Source: Sipunculus nudus (lineage: Eukaryota; Annelida; Sipuncula; Golfingiida; Sipunculidae). Taken from it: DNA of 64,000 nt. Below the pieces are notes generated by a model, which was not told the DNA's origin, searched no databases, and saw only the letters and a list, made by a program, of their open reading frames with translations. Below are positions 36,521-64,000 of the stretch, in pieces. The DNA lies in contig CM049307.1 of the NCBI GenBank assembly GCA_026874595.1, forward strand, positions 72,954,643 through 73,018,642, read 5' to 3'. Position 1 is the stretch's first letter. Each line of letters opens with the position of its first letter. The translations under genes and the position numbers were made by a program.

Positions 36521-36534
36521 CGGTATATATATAC
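36521..36534 (+). promoter_or_regulatory. TATA box of the P450 gene
   Basis: The sequence cggtatatatatac lies about 75-85 bp before the P450 start codon, the right place for a core promoter with a short leader. Confidence 0.6.
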
Positions 36535-36606
36535 ACAGACTACAGCTTTACGAAGGTAAAGTGGCGCTCAGACCTTCAGAACACAGGCTGGATACCTGCT
36601 AACACC

Positions 36607-52753
<16,147 letters not shown>

Positions 52754-53750
52754 AATCGGGAGCACGACGTCACACCAGTGAGCAAGAGCTGAAGACGTGT
52801 AAAGCTGTGTTTCCACGTACCCACAAAAAGTCGCACCCCACTTCTCAAGATTGAACTTGTATACGAACGTACGCGCTCTGTATGCGTATTCACCAAAAGG
52901 GACCGCAACCAATTGGATCGGAAACCGATTGGTGAAACTTTCATATTTTTCCCCGTAACAGAGCCAAAGGGTTATAGGACAACAGGTCTATTTTGTTAAA
53001 TATTTAAATTTAATTAAAATGCTTATAAATTAAAACATAATACTCGACGACAAAGTTTATATTTACAAAAATGTAGAGATGCACCATCTTAGTTGTATTG
53101 ATACAAAACGTTCGTAGCTACAAAGACACCACCAGCAGACGGCCCATCTAATCTATACGCTGCCAGACAAGCCAGCTTAGATAGATATGAATGAAGAAAG
53201 AAGAATGCTGTTTTCTGACTTTCTTCCAGGACTTCACTAACCTTATTGTTAACCTGGTAAATGTGGGTGGTTAGGGACTGATTGTAACAAGTGGAAAAGG
53301 AATTATATTTCATATTTTCAACAGAAAAACCCTCTGTATGTTTAACGCTGCCCGTACCCAAAATTATTGATTTAATGATAATTTACAGATATGCCAATTC
53401 ATAGTACTAGTCAGTGATGGTCCCTTAACTGATCACTGAACCTCATGTTTTTTATGAAAAAAAAAGATACAAAACATGTTTTTCCTCCAGGAATTGGGTT
53501 CAGTTTATGCAAAAATCTATATTAATAGGCTAGTGTGTTATATGATAATAAAATGAGATTTGGAATACGTTTGCCTGACTTGCAACAGTAACAGACGGAG
53601 GGTGCCGAAGAGATCAGCTTTCCCACCACCGCCTGTAGGGTCCTTGTGTATTCAGCTAGTATGGATAGCAGGCGCCACGTACTGTAGTTTAAAAGGAAGG
53701 ACTGTGGGAGTATACAAGCGCGAGGTAAATAAGACAAGACAAACAAAACT
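52754..53750. other. P450 downstream region
   Basis: It includes the start of a MITE relative near 52,798. No clear AATAAA was found close to the stop and no other gene is supported. Confidence 0.4.
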
Positions 53751-53759
53751 GTATTCCTA

Positions 53760-53987
53760 TTAGATACTGGTTCCACTCAGGCTGGCTAAAGCCCTATACA
53801 TGATGTAGACGCTCTCACAGACGGATATAAAAGCTGCTGCGACCATGGTGCTAAGCGAACAATTTACTCGCTCCGGCAGCACAATATTTGATGTATATCG
53901 CCTAACCTTACATTGTCCTCCAATAGTCGTTAGATCAGGGAAACGACTCGTGTCCCCAGCCCCCAGTCCACATTGACCCGTTGTCAT
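53760..53987 (-). other. Possible minus-strand coding exon
   Basis: A 75-codon frame starts with an ATG (53,985-53,987) and reads protein-like text, with RFPDLTTIGGQCKVRRYTSN then a hydrophobic stretch MVAAAFISVCESVYIMYRAL that could cross a membrane. It could be the first or an internal exon of an unrecognised gene. No partner exon was found. Confidence 0.25.
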
Positions 53988-54921
53988 AACAGTGCAACCG
54001 GCTGGCCAGTCGGAAATCAGTCACGTGAGCTGTACACCGAGACCAGGCAGCAGTTAAATCAAACATTGGTAATCAAGTCGCCCGTTAGGAATTTAAATTT
54101 GGTGGATTTATCCGAGTGTGGATAAGTTTTGGAAGTTTACGGTACATTCTGGTTGGATTTTTGGATTGTTTACGGGAAACGAAGTAGAGATAGGTGAGTT
54201 CATTGATCATCAAAACAAAATCACTTGTTGTCTCCAGGAGGCGAAAAAACAGGATTAGCCTTCTATCAGGCGCCTTAGGGGTACAGTTTGTTCATTGATT
54301 CAGTCAATACTCGGCATTCTCCGCGAAAAGTGAAGCTTTTGTCAGGGCCTTGAAAGAAATATGCGCTGTAAGTGTTATATTTGATTTACATTCAGTTGTA
54401 ACGGCTGCTTTCTTTTTAGCACATAATTTTTTTTTTAAAATTACGATGCTCTTAATAAAATCTAATGAACAATTAAATACCGCTGTAAACAAGGTGTAAT
54501 TTACGGTTCTTTTAAAGAGGACGTTGGTTTTTTACATGATAGTCGCCATATGAGGTTTCATATTTGTGTACTTAATAGACCTCATATTCATATACTTCAT
54601 ATATAATCGTTTTACACGTAAAAAACTCGCACACAGCGGACATATATTTCCCGGGAACTTTCACGCAAAAGTCCAAAATAATAGCACTTGTCTAGGGGTA
54701 ACAAACGCAGATTTATTCTGGGAACGTCCAATAATTGGTCTTCACCACCGTAAACTGGCTCCGATCTTATAATACGATTCTTCAACAGTTCTTTGCCATT
54801 CGCCCTCCTCGGCTAAATATAAAACCCTTGGACCCTTACTCGTCCTAAACGCGGTATTTGACAACACATCCCGTCTGGTGCAAATCTACACAACACGTCT
54901 GGCTACAAAGACTCTTTCCTA

Positions 54922-55022
54922 CAGTGGCGTCAATTTTTCTTCCAGGGTTGGGGGGATGACTTTGTATATTTATATATACACACACACATATACCTTTTTC
55001 AGCATCTCTGAGTGACATATTC

Positions 55023-55065
<43 letters not shown>

Positions 55066-55366
55066 AATTTATGTATATATAAATGTATATATATATATAT
55101 GATTATGTTTACACTAAATAATATTTCAAATAATTATATTTTAATAGAAAATGAGTTATTTTGTAATTGAAAGCAAGGTTTAGATATAACATTTTTTAGT
55201 AAATGGATCCAAAGTCTTTTATTCTATTAATTTATATAATTCATTTGCAATATTATAATATTATTCTCTGAAAAGTGGGGGGGGGGGATGATTACATTGG
55301 CCATCCCCCCTTGCCAAAAAGTGGGGGGTATATATACCCCCCATCCCCCCTATATTGACGCCCCTG
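54922..55366. mobile_element. hAT-type MITE (445 bp)
   Basis: The ends cagtggcgtcaattttt and atattgacgcccctg are inverted. The 8-bp flanks ctttccta (54,914-54,921) and ctttctta (55,367-55,374) differ at one base, the target size of hAT elements. Inside are an (AT)n run and a gggggtatatataccccc palindrome near 55,323. Non-coding. Confidence 0.75.
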
Positions 55367-55862
55367 CTTTCTTACTCTGACTGACTCTGACTTTAACTCT
55401 CTACAACACACGCGGTACGCGTCTGGCTGCTCAGACGTCTAGAATGACCCTCTCTGACCAACTCTCACTAATTCACGCTGCCTTGGAACCGGCCTTTATA
55501 TACCTCTCGCGTAGCAACTTAGGGATCATTCTGGACAACGAATATTCTAGACATTTCTACATAGAAATAAGCCTCCCAGAAGTATCCAGAATCCTCCGTC
55601 AGCTAATCATATATAAACCACAGTGCAGTCAATTTCAATGCTTGGTACATAATTATTGTTCTGCCGGCCTCATTCAAGGACAGCACAGTATCGATATGAA
55701 TTTATTGGATGTGTAATTGTCTCTCTTTTATCTAATGAATAAAGGATACGCCTTGAACACTTTGTTTATCCCATATGTTTAGCTTCGTTTTTATGGTGTA
55801 TTCGTATTTTTCTTAATCATGATTTGTTTCGGACCTTTTCTTTTGGTGATATTGAATAACTT

Positions 55863-56020
55863 GAAATCTGCATCCTAAGGAATGCAATCCTCTGCCATGT
55901 GGGATATTGTGGGATACTCCAGAATCCGTGTTTGCATTCACTATTCGGCCCATATTCCCAGGTACATTTGTGCACAAGTGACTGTACATTTGTTAATATT
56001 CCTCGTAAATGTAATATCTT
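55863..56020. repeat. Partial third copy of the CCTCCGCC-type repeat
   Basis: It starts gaaatctgcatcctaaggaatgc and contains aagtgactgtacatttgtta, but the ACA-rich right end is missing. Confidence 0.5.
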
Positions 56021-57908
56021 ACTATATCCAGTACTCTTTATCTGATGTTAGTTCGGTTTCAGACCAGATTGGTCGAAAACATACAGCTCCTACAAATATT
56101 ATACCTTTAGAAGTAATGACTGGCACCTGTGAGTCTTAAAGGGAAATCTTTGCAATTAGTTTTTTTTCCATAGACCCAAACATACAATATAAATAGGTAG
56201 GTCTTAAAAACAGTCTGTGCTTAATACGCATTAGGTAAAAGAAGTATCGTTCATGGAGCACTTGGCCGGCAGCGTAGTGTATAGTTACGACGGATTGACA
56301 GTAATGGCGGCGCTAAACGATTTAACGACGGTAAAATCCGTAGCCTTGTTTGTACGTGTTGTATGTAAGACACAAAGAATCGCTAAGTGGGCCTGAAGCC
56401 ACGGGGCCATACTTTTCAAGTTGTTTGTTCTCTATGAGCCTCTCAACATGTCATGATCTTCACTGAGTAAACATTTATTAAATCCCCGTGCTATTCCTTC
56501 CAAATCACTTTCACAGAGTTCTGGGCTAATGGGCTTATCAACCAAATATCAGGCAACAAATGGCATGTATAGTAAATGCACCAAACCGTGACATTGGAGT
56601 TTGTGTTCATATTAAGTCGTAGATTTGCTAGGTGAGTAAATACTGTTCATATTTTTTTCTATATACTAACAGTTTCCTTAATTATATTACTGGTGTGCAT
56701 AATTGAATCTCTATGTGTACAATGTACATATTGCTTTTTTTAAAATAAAACATAAGCACTACCTTACCCTTCACGTGTACACCTATTCACATGTCAGATA
56801 CTTGTACATTCTCCTGTCCCCGTATATTTGTCAGTTCAAGTGTATCCACTCTTGTCTCGGAGGTGAAGTTTTCATCAGTGTTTGTTAGGTTTGACTTGTC
56901 TGCATGTGTTATAATTAAGACGACATTTACTCGAGTTGATAGAGAGGTCTGTGTCTGTTTTATGGCATAGCAATGTATGGCAGAGCAATAATTATTCTAT
57001 AATAGCAGAGATATATTACCGTACAGCTTCTGCAACGCAGCTGTAGGGTATTTTTTATTTCGTATACGTAGGTATATCATTATACGTTATATTATTTTTT
57101 ATCTGAAGAGACACTTAGTTTTAATCTGTGAGCATGTGTAACTTGCAAGGATGAAAATTTGTTCAGATAATCCTCAACTTAGAAATATAGGTGAATTGTT
57201 TAGGAGGTTTCGTAAGATAACCTGAGTCGGGAGTTCAGCTTTGTTTACACCTGGCATGACAGAGAGGTTTTTTTCAGCATGGTCACTCTATAAATCCGAG
57301 GCGTGAGACCTTTAATGCTTGTCGAATCGGCAGCATAGACTAAGGAATAATCCATTTGGGTCAAGAGGTATCCGATATAACTTCTTAATTATGATAGACA
57401 TTTTAGACATTTCCTAATTAATTTTACGTTAAATAATTTATTCAGTCGTAACACTATATAAAGTCTGGTTGCACCTGGTTAATTGTTACTGCATGAAAAC
57501 AGGAACATCCGTTATTTTTTTTGGTGCTGATTTGGATCCAGTATTTTCCCAGGTCCCTCCAGGCTTCTACACTCTTAAGATTTAATATCCAATAGAGTCG
57601 ATTTCTGTCACCTTTAATTTCCAATAGCAGATATCGAGTCACCTGTCTGCTAAGTTCAGTATCCCGGGGCACCACATATCTGTGACCCTATTTATGCAGT
57701 CATCCTAAAGATCACCTCTTTACCAGCTTTTAATATCACATGTCCCCTTCATCAAGCCTGTCTCTGCTGCCCTTAATATCCGATGATCCTTAGCATTACC
57801 TTCTAGGCCGCGGTACCTACCAGTGGTAAGTCACGGTAAAATATCCCTATAAAGGCCCGTAGGCTGATTTCTTAGTGGGAGGGTTCGATTTCACTGATGG
57901 TCGATACT

Positions 57909-57958
<50 letters not shown>

Positions 57959-60140
57959 GTTATTACACAGTTACATTTGTGTTTATGCATAGTTATTTAA
58001 TAATATAAAGATCTTGATTTTTAAAATATACATCTTTAGGCATATGACTTGAAATCCACTTTTTATTTAAAAGAATTGATTTGTCGTACAAAAAATCATT
58101 GATGAAGACATTTAACAGGCGTTACTTACAGTTAAGGCATTGTAAACTTTTGCTGAGACTCACGAGTTCAACTGAGGCATATAGACTGTTTCTAGCTATA
58201 CTTTAATTTTGCATAAATAAAAAAAATATGACCAGCAGGCGAGGCAGTTACAGAAGCTGAAAGAGTAAGAAATATGTTTAAATTTTTTGACAAATGAAGC
58301 AGTAGGACAGCACTGGGCCAGAGCTGGAACTTTAAGAGAGCAATTAAGATGCTGGTAGGCCCGGGTTACTTCTGCAAGTTCCGGATGAAAAGACAAAATA
58401 ATTAGGTTTACATTTTACTATATGATAAATAAAACTTGTATAGACTGAACTATTTAGGGGTGTAGGCTATATAGCTCCACAAACTGTATAACCCCCTGAA
58501 TACTCTCATACCTTACTAATTTTTTTGGTAGCTGCTTTAGAAAATAAGAACCAAAAGCTTAAATTCATGTAATGCATACAGTTTATGAAAATTTGAATCA
58601 ATAGTGCTTACAAGAAAAAAATAAGTCAAAGTATAGGGTGACATTGATAGCAGTAATTTTACATTTCAGCTGATTACTTTAAAAATACATTGAATTGCTG
58701 ACCTGATTTCCGGTGTACACTTAAATCTAAATCAACTTGAGTTATTTTCTGGATGAAATAAGCTCTAGTTCTAGCGGGTAACATATTCATTGCGTAAATA
58801 GATTCCCGACTAAACATAATTTAGAAAATTATAACTTCTATACAAATTACCCAATACTGACTTAATTCTCAATAAAAAACATAAGTAGTTCTGATGTTTT
58901 GCAGTCTTGAAGTGTTACAATAGAGTTTTAATGCAAGCTCGAGGTTTTAGTTTAATATTTCAAAGAAACAGTGTCCGATTTGGTATAGAACTTCTGTACA
59001 TCATACTGTATGTAGAATTTCAAATCCTCAGGTCCAATGATGTCAAAACATGCTTGTCTGACGGACAAACAAATTGCTGACAATACCACTGAAGTGGATC
59101 TTCGCCATAGTCTTAATTCTGAACTAGGAAAGCAATATGTAAGGGACACTTTTTATTTTTCAACAACAACCAATTGAAAAGTTCGTTGAAATCATCTACC
59201 AATTTCCACATGATACATTCTGTTAAACGTTTTGTTTAGTTTCTTCCTTTATTTAGCATTCTTGCTCCATTGACCAAGTGGCTAATTGACACAGTCTTTG
59301 CGACATATATCATTTACTCCTTTTGTCTCTGTCTGGCAGGTTTAAGGTTCTCAACAAAGGGGAAAAACACTCCAAGACTGATCCCAACAATTTAGAACAT
59401 TAAATTGTACGGCGTCACTCCCTCCCCAATAATAAAATTACCACCAACAAATATCGGCATTCTTATCAAGCAACGTAGTAATGAGACCACCGAGATGCCA
59501 AGAAAAGCCAACAATAGCCAAAGTTATCTGTTGCTTAGATATTCGATAATATAATCTCTATTTGCTTTTAAATTATGTAAGGTGTATGAAACAAATCCCA
59601 GTACGTTTTTTTTGTCTTATTAATACTATATAGACCAAGTATCCCTTTGCTTCCTCTTCTATTTAGCACTTAAATTTATAGTAAAGGCAATATTATTAGA
59701 ATATCGTCGTCCAGGTGGTTTATCGTGATGAACATAACACGTGCGACTGTCCTCCGATTGTGAATTTTTCCAGATTAATGTGTACACCGAAAAACGCACA
59801 GTCGCTGTCATCACTGTCGTTGTCATCACTGTAGCTGTTGTCGTTGCTGCTTTTTGAAAAAAAAACGGATGCTTTTAATAATGGCAACAGCAAAAAAAAT
59901 CGCTCCAAGACCAATAGTGTGACTGCGGTGAAAGAACCTGTTGTTGCCACGTCATCGTTTTTTTTCAGATTTCCGTTAATTATAGTTATAAACATATTTA
60001 TTTTACATGGATTATACAAATAGTTGTTATACCTAATCTTGGTACTCTCAATGGCAAAGGTGTAGGCGTTCTGTAATGTCTAGAGGTAGAGAAAACCGGA
60101 AAACCGAGAGAAAACCATCGGCCGTAGACGGGCCACTACA
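56021..60140. other. Intergenic DNA before the Death-domain gene
   Basis: An (AT)n tract lies at 57,914-57,955. A short ATG frame at about 56,304 (atggcggcgctaaacg) followed by a donor-like acggtaaaat might be a first exon, but no partner is established. The rest shows no gene. Confidence 0.4.
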
Positions 60141-60149
60141 ACCCATGCA

Positions 60150-60235
60150 CTCTCATAGGTACGCTAGGGATCGAACCCGGGTCGCCGGCTGAGACAGCCG
60201 AGAATGTTACGGCTCAGCCATACAGACCCCGAAAA
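60150..60235 (-). repeat. tRNA-like SINE (family shared with 39.1 kb)
   Basis: On the minus strand it has a tggctgagccgtaacattctcg A-side, the B box cgacccgggttcgatcc and the downstream ctatgagagt. The 39.1-kb copy has the same B box and tail in the opposite orientation. Confidence 0.65.
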
Positions 60236-60997
60236 CGGAATATGGGCGAACGGTACTTAGCATAAAATTAGCACAGACATCCTTACAAAATTTTTAGATA
60301 TAAGACCACTTTGTTGCCTAAATACGTTAAACCATCGGCTAAATAAAAGTAAAACAAGTGATAAAGAGCAATATTGTCTCGATAAGCGACAATATAATCT
60401 AAATCATTTTATTCTTCATTTAATATTTATATGAAATAAATTCTGATGCGTTCCTTCCTGTCTTCGTTTTCGATCAACATAATTGATCCAGTATGATCTT
60501 TCCTTTTTCATCTGGAAAGTGGGGTTATTAAGGCAAAGTCAATATTATTAGAAAGATATCTTTGTCTTCGACCTCCATCCTGATGATCAATCAAAACAAA
60601 TGCGATGTGACCTCCCTTTATAACTGTTGCCGGATTAAACTATGTACACCTTCATACGTTATACTCTGACAGCGACAATACGTTTTTAGTCTACACATTT
60701 TCGATACCGGATAAACGGATCATCGTGTGTACACACGTCTTAATGTGTACAAACGCATTGTCGTAGTCGTCAATGCTGATGGATAAACAGATGTGTACGT
60801 AGCTTATTATCAAAATGATCTGTGTGCTGAATATATCAGTCACACGGGGTGGAATTTTAATTATAGTATTTTTGTTCCATTTCAGATCATTTGTTCTATA
60901 CATGACCATGAGAACGGAGGGAGCTGCAGGCAGCTTGAACTGAAGCTGGTGGTATATTACGTCACTGAAATCAGCTGGGCAGAGCTCGAAGTAAAAC

Positions 60998-63373
60998 ATG
61001 CCTTATTTTATAAGGACCCGAAAACTGGATCTGCGGCGGTTAGAGAGAAAGCCGCAAGAATCTCTGTCTATTGTTCACACAATACTTGAACAATCAGTGA
61101 AAGAGGTCCAGAAGAAACTGTTAGCTTTGGAGTCAGCTTATTATGGCCCGGGAGGGACCGCCTATAGTGAGATCAGTAAGTGGGCGCCTTCAGTGAAGAC
61201 CGTCATGCGGCAAATGCCCAACAGCGAAATCACAAGCGTGGAGCAGCTGGATGACATGGTGAAAAAGGCAAATAGCCCTGACAAAACGTTCGCTCTCTAT
61301 ACCATTGATGTCAGTCGGACGAAAAAATTTTATTATAAGGTTAAAGAATATGTCCCCGATCGGTTTTCGGATATGCTGGTGGATTTGCGAACCATTCTGA
61401 AATATTTAGAAAAATACTGTCTCAGTTTTTATGAGCTGGACGCCGATGTGTACTTAGAGACCGCCGCTCATTACGAAAGATCGCGACAGGAATGGTTAAC
61501 ACTGATCAGGGAAAATTTGTTTCAGGTTGTGCGGGCTCCGGAAAAGTTCATAAAAGAGAATTTATATATATCTAGCTTGAGTCCGTATGCCATTGAGTTA
61601 GCGCGACGGGAAGAGCTGACATCCGCACCATTTGTTGTTTTATTTCCGGAAGCGGTGCACTGCGTGAGACTTGTCTGTGACGCCATGATGGCCTGGATAA
61701 AAGCGGACGCCGGATTTCCTGTGTACATGAAAAACGACGTGAGCGACCTAGAAAAGGCTAAAAGTGACTCACTGAATAAATTCAGGGAAGGGCAGGATAA
61801 TTTTTACCAAATGACTTACAGATTGACCAATCTGGAAGAAAAGTGTAACAAACTGAACGCACAGCTGGATCAGTTGTCAGGAAAGGAAATGGACCTGATG
61901 TATGAAGAAGAATTTTTAGCAAGTGAAAGTAATGAACTCCAGTTAGAAATTGAATTAAAAGAGTTCCGGCGAGACGAGCTTATCAAAGAAGCTTCAACTC
62001 TCCACCATGACATCCTTCACGAGAGATACGCCGAGCTGTCGGCCATGTTGCGAGATCTGCGTCTCAGACTTCCCATCGTGCAACGCAGTTTAGCAGGAGT
62101 TAAGTACAAACTATCGTGGTTGTCAGAGAAAAAGTCACTCGCGCGCAAACTGAAAAAGCAACTGGAACAGTTAAGAAAGGAAGTAAGCCGACTGGAGACG
62201 GAGAAACTAGAGGCTGAGGTGGAGGTGTTTAGCACAGAGCAGGCTTTAGAGCACGCCAAGCAGATACTGCTCTACAAGACGAGTCAGGACGTCCTGAAGA
62301 AGATCTACCACGAGCAGCCCGTAGAGGTCTGCACTGCCCGGTTACCAGGACGACGGAGTCTAGACGGTGGGTTAAATGTGCCAAGAACTCTCCAAAGAAG
62401 TTTAACGTGTCATTACACATCCTTAAACCTCAACTTTACATTTAATTCACTTTCATGTTCTTTTATGTCACGTTCCCAAAGAAATTTATGTAAAATGTGC
62501 AAGACTATATATTTATATTTGTTATGATCATGTTAGCAGATACCACATCACTCAAATAGTGACCCAAAGCGCTGACAGATTTTACTTGTACTATCGATCT
62601 GCGGTGCACGTTGATTTATATTCTTAAATAAAAACTTGCGCTTTTGTATGAACATATACATTTTTCCATATACATTTGGAGTTAGGAACAAGTAATGAAT
62701 TCAGCGAAACTTCTAACGTGAACTTATACCAAGGGATGAATTTTAAATATTATTTTAATTCAAAAGACATCCTCCAACACATGAACCTATATGAAGACAT
62801 GTTCCTAAATTCTCATGATAACATACCACGCCAGTTCGGTTGGAGTAGGCTCAGTATGTACCCCTGCCACATCAATTGTTCTGCGATTTACATTGGCATA
62901 TTTTTTCATTGACGCCTTTATTCCTTTAACAGCAGGCCAATCCATATTTCGCTTCCTTCTTTGTAGATCCGTTTGAGAGAGCATGTCGAGTGGTGGCAGA
63001 CAATATTGACACTGACTGGGCCAAGATGTACCGTAACTTGCCGTTTCATCCGGGGAGGGGACGCAATACTATTGACGCAGACGTGCGAGAGTTCACAAAC
63101 ACGTTTGCTCGGGACCCGCCAGAGATCCTGGCCATGAGGTGCCTCCATCGCTGGAGGAGGTTCCATACACGAGCCAAACTTGAAGATATGAAAGAGGCCC
63201 TGGCCAAAATAAAGCGGAACGATGTCATTACTCTTATAGACCTGGACCTGAACCCACCGGAACCGGAAGTACCTCAAGAGGAAGAACCACCATCTTTCCT
63301 TGACCCGGAGTTGTTGGAATGTTATCGTCAAGTTGAGAGATTTGACGAATTGAGAGCTTCTCAGAAAATTTGA
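60998..63373 (+). CDS. Coiled-coil protein with C-terminal Death domain (two exons, 591 aa)
   Basis: Exons 60,998-62,366 and 62,967-63,373 join in phase 1 (donor gacg|gtgggt, acceptor tttgtag|atccg). The first ATG after an in-frame stop was used as start; an earlier exon is possible. Residues about 1-240 are helical and match nothing I know. About 247-435 form a long charged coiled coil (for example LRKEVSRLETEKLEAEVEV). Residues about 457-548, from DPFERACRVVADNIDTDW to IKRNDVITLI, fit a Death domain: the late pattern CLHRWRRFH then LKR/ALAKIKRNDV is characteristic. A Pro/Glu-rich tail ends it. A segment at about 215-250 (VHCVRLVCDAMMAWIKA) recalls the base of the dynein stalk, but this is weak. 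A death-signalling or immune adaptor is inferred only from the domain. AATAAA lies at about 63,716. Confidence 0.75.
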
Positions 63374-64000
63374 CGCAATCACATTTTCAGTACTGCACAT
63401 AGGGCCTATTGCAATCCGTCACAACATGCAATAAGCATGTTTTTGACATTTTTTTGCAGGCAGCGCTTTCATCGAAAATTAGAACGTGTTAACTTGTTGA
63501 AGAAAGATGTACCTCTCTGTTACCAATTAGATTAGTTTCAAATTTACGTTCATGGTTTTGTTACTTTTGGACAAAGCCGTTGTTATGCAGATATCCTTTA
63601 CGTGAAGTCGTCTTCAAAGGTACACAGATTCTTAATTGTTGTCATTATTTCTAGTTGTTTGGTAAGATAATATAATAATCCTAGATTTAGTGCGATAACT
63701 GATGACTTGAACTAAAATAAACATCAGTTTGGCGTATGTAGAATATGAGCATAAGTAAATTTCATGAACATTTCTCGAGATTTCCTGGTGAAAGCGCACC
63801 GTGTAATGGCTTTAAGGTTACCGTACATGATTGTTAAGCGGTGAATGGCCAATAATTGTTTTGTTTTACAGTGATCAGAAACCAATTACAAAAGGCATGG
63901 TTGCCCAATACCTCTGTACCGCGAGATCATATTTTTTTATTCATGGATATTTTGGTAATGTTTAACCGGCTTTGGCTGGCTATAGATAACATGGACAATA
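63374..64000. other. 3' untranslated and downstream DNA
   Basis: A polyadenylation signal aataaa lies near 63,716, about 340 bp after the stop. No further gene is seen before the window ends. Confidence 0.5.

Noticed and set aside
56304-56332. Short first exon atggcggcgctaaacg followed by a donor-like site
   Set aside because: The only partner tried (acceptor near 60,890) leads into a frame that stops soon and differs from the Death-domain gene frame.
60793-61089. Frame overlapping the start of the Death-domain gene
   Set aside because: It is open but in another frame and ends after 98 codons; the frame starting at 60,998 continues for over 450 codons.

Overview
The window is animal nuclear DNA, most likely from a bivalve or another mollusc. 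The coding regions are split by GT-AG introns, the DNA is AT-rich and dense in microsatellites, and there are secreted QPD-type C-type lectins, a many-exon CYP3-clan cytochrome P450, tRNA-derived SINEs and tandem arrays of the kind common in bivalve genomes. The species is not identified. Mollusc is an inference from gene and repeat content. There is nothing bacterial here.

Layout. 1-6,100 holds no convincing gene: one orphan open frame (about 519-881), a tRNA-like SINE (2.0 kb) and a roughly 335-bp tandem array (3.85-6.07 kb). 6.76-10.37 kb is a badly decayed copy of a multi-copy invertebrate protein family. 11,592-15,464 is a fold-back element with long inverted arms that carry a GTAC-rich satellite. 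It sits in a local tandem repeat that preserves a copy of the empty site. 15,985-23,971 is a full-length LTR retrotransposon with 1,316-bp LTRs and a 5-bp target duplication. Its sequence is Ty3/gypsy-like, but integrase lies before reverse transcriptase, as in Gmr1-type elements. 24.6-32.8 kb carries two tandem C-type lectin genes: one complete (three exons, 307 aa) and one for which only the two lectin-domain exons were found. A minisatellite and a lectin exon remnant lie between them. 34.57-36.45 kb has nested inverted repeats ending about 80 bp before the TATA box of the next gene. 36,607-52,753 is a complete 14-exon P450 gene (511 aa). Its introns carry a LINE remnant, SINEs, MITEs and a striking pyrimidine minisatellite. 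52.75-61.0 kb is mostly intergenic, with a hAT-type MITE and a SINE. 60,998-63,373 is a two-exon gene for a 591-aa coiled-coil protein ending in a Death domain.

The three host gene groups (lectins, P450, Death-domain protein) are typical of recognition, detoxification and death-signalling repertoires, but nothing in the sequence shows that they work together. The strongest points for follow-up are the Gmr1-type pol order, the fold-back element with its empty site, the paired loss of one disulfide in both lectins, the array of acceptor-like units in P450 intron 1, and the coiled-coil/Death-domain protein. Exon models were made by hand from splice signals and frame continuity, with no transcript or database support.
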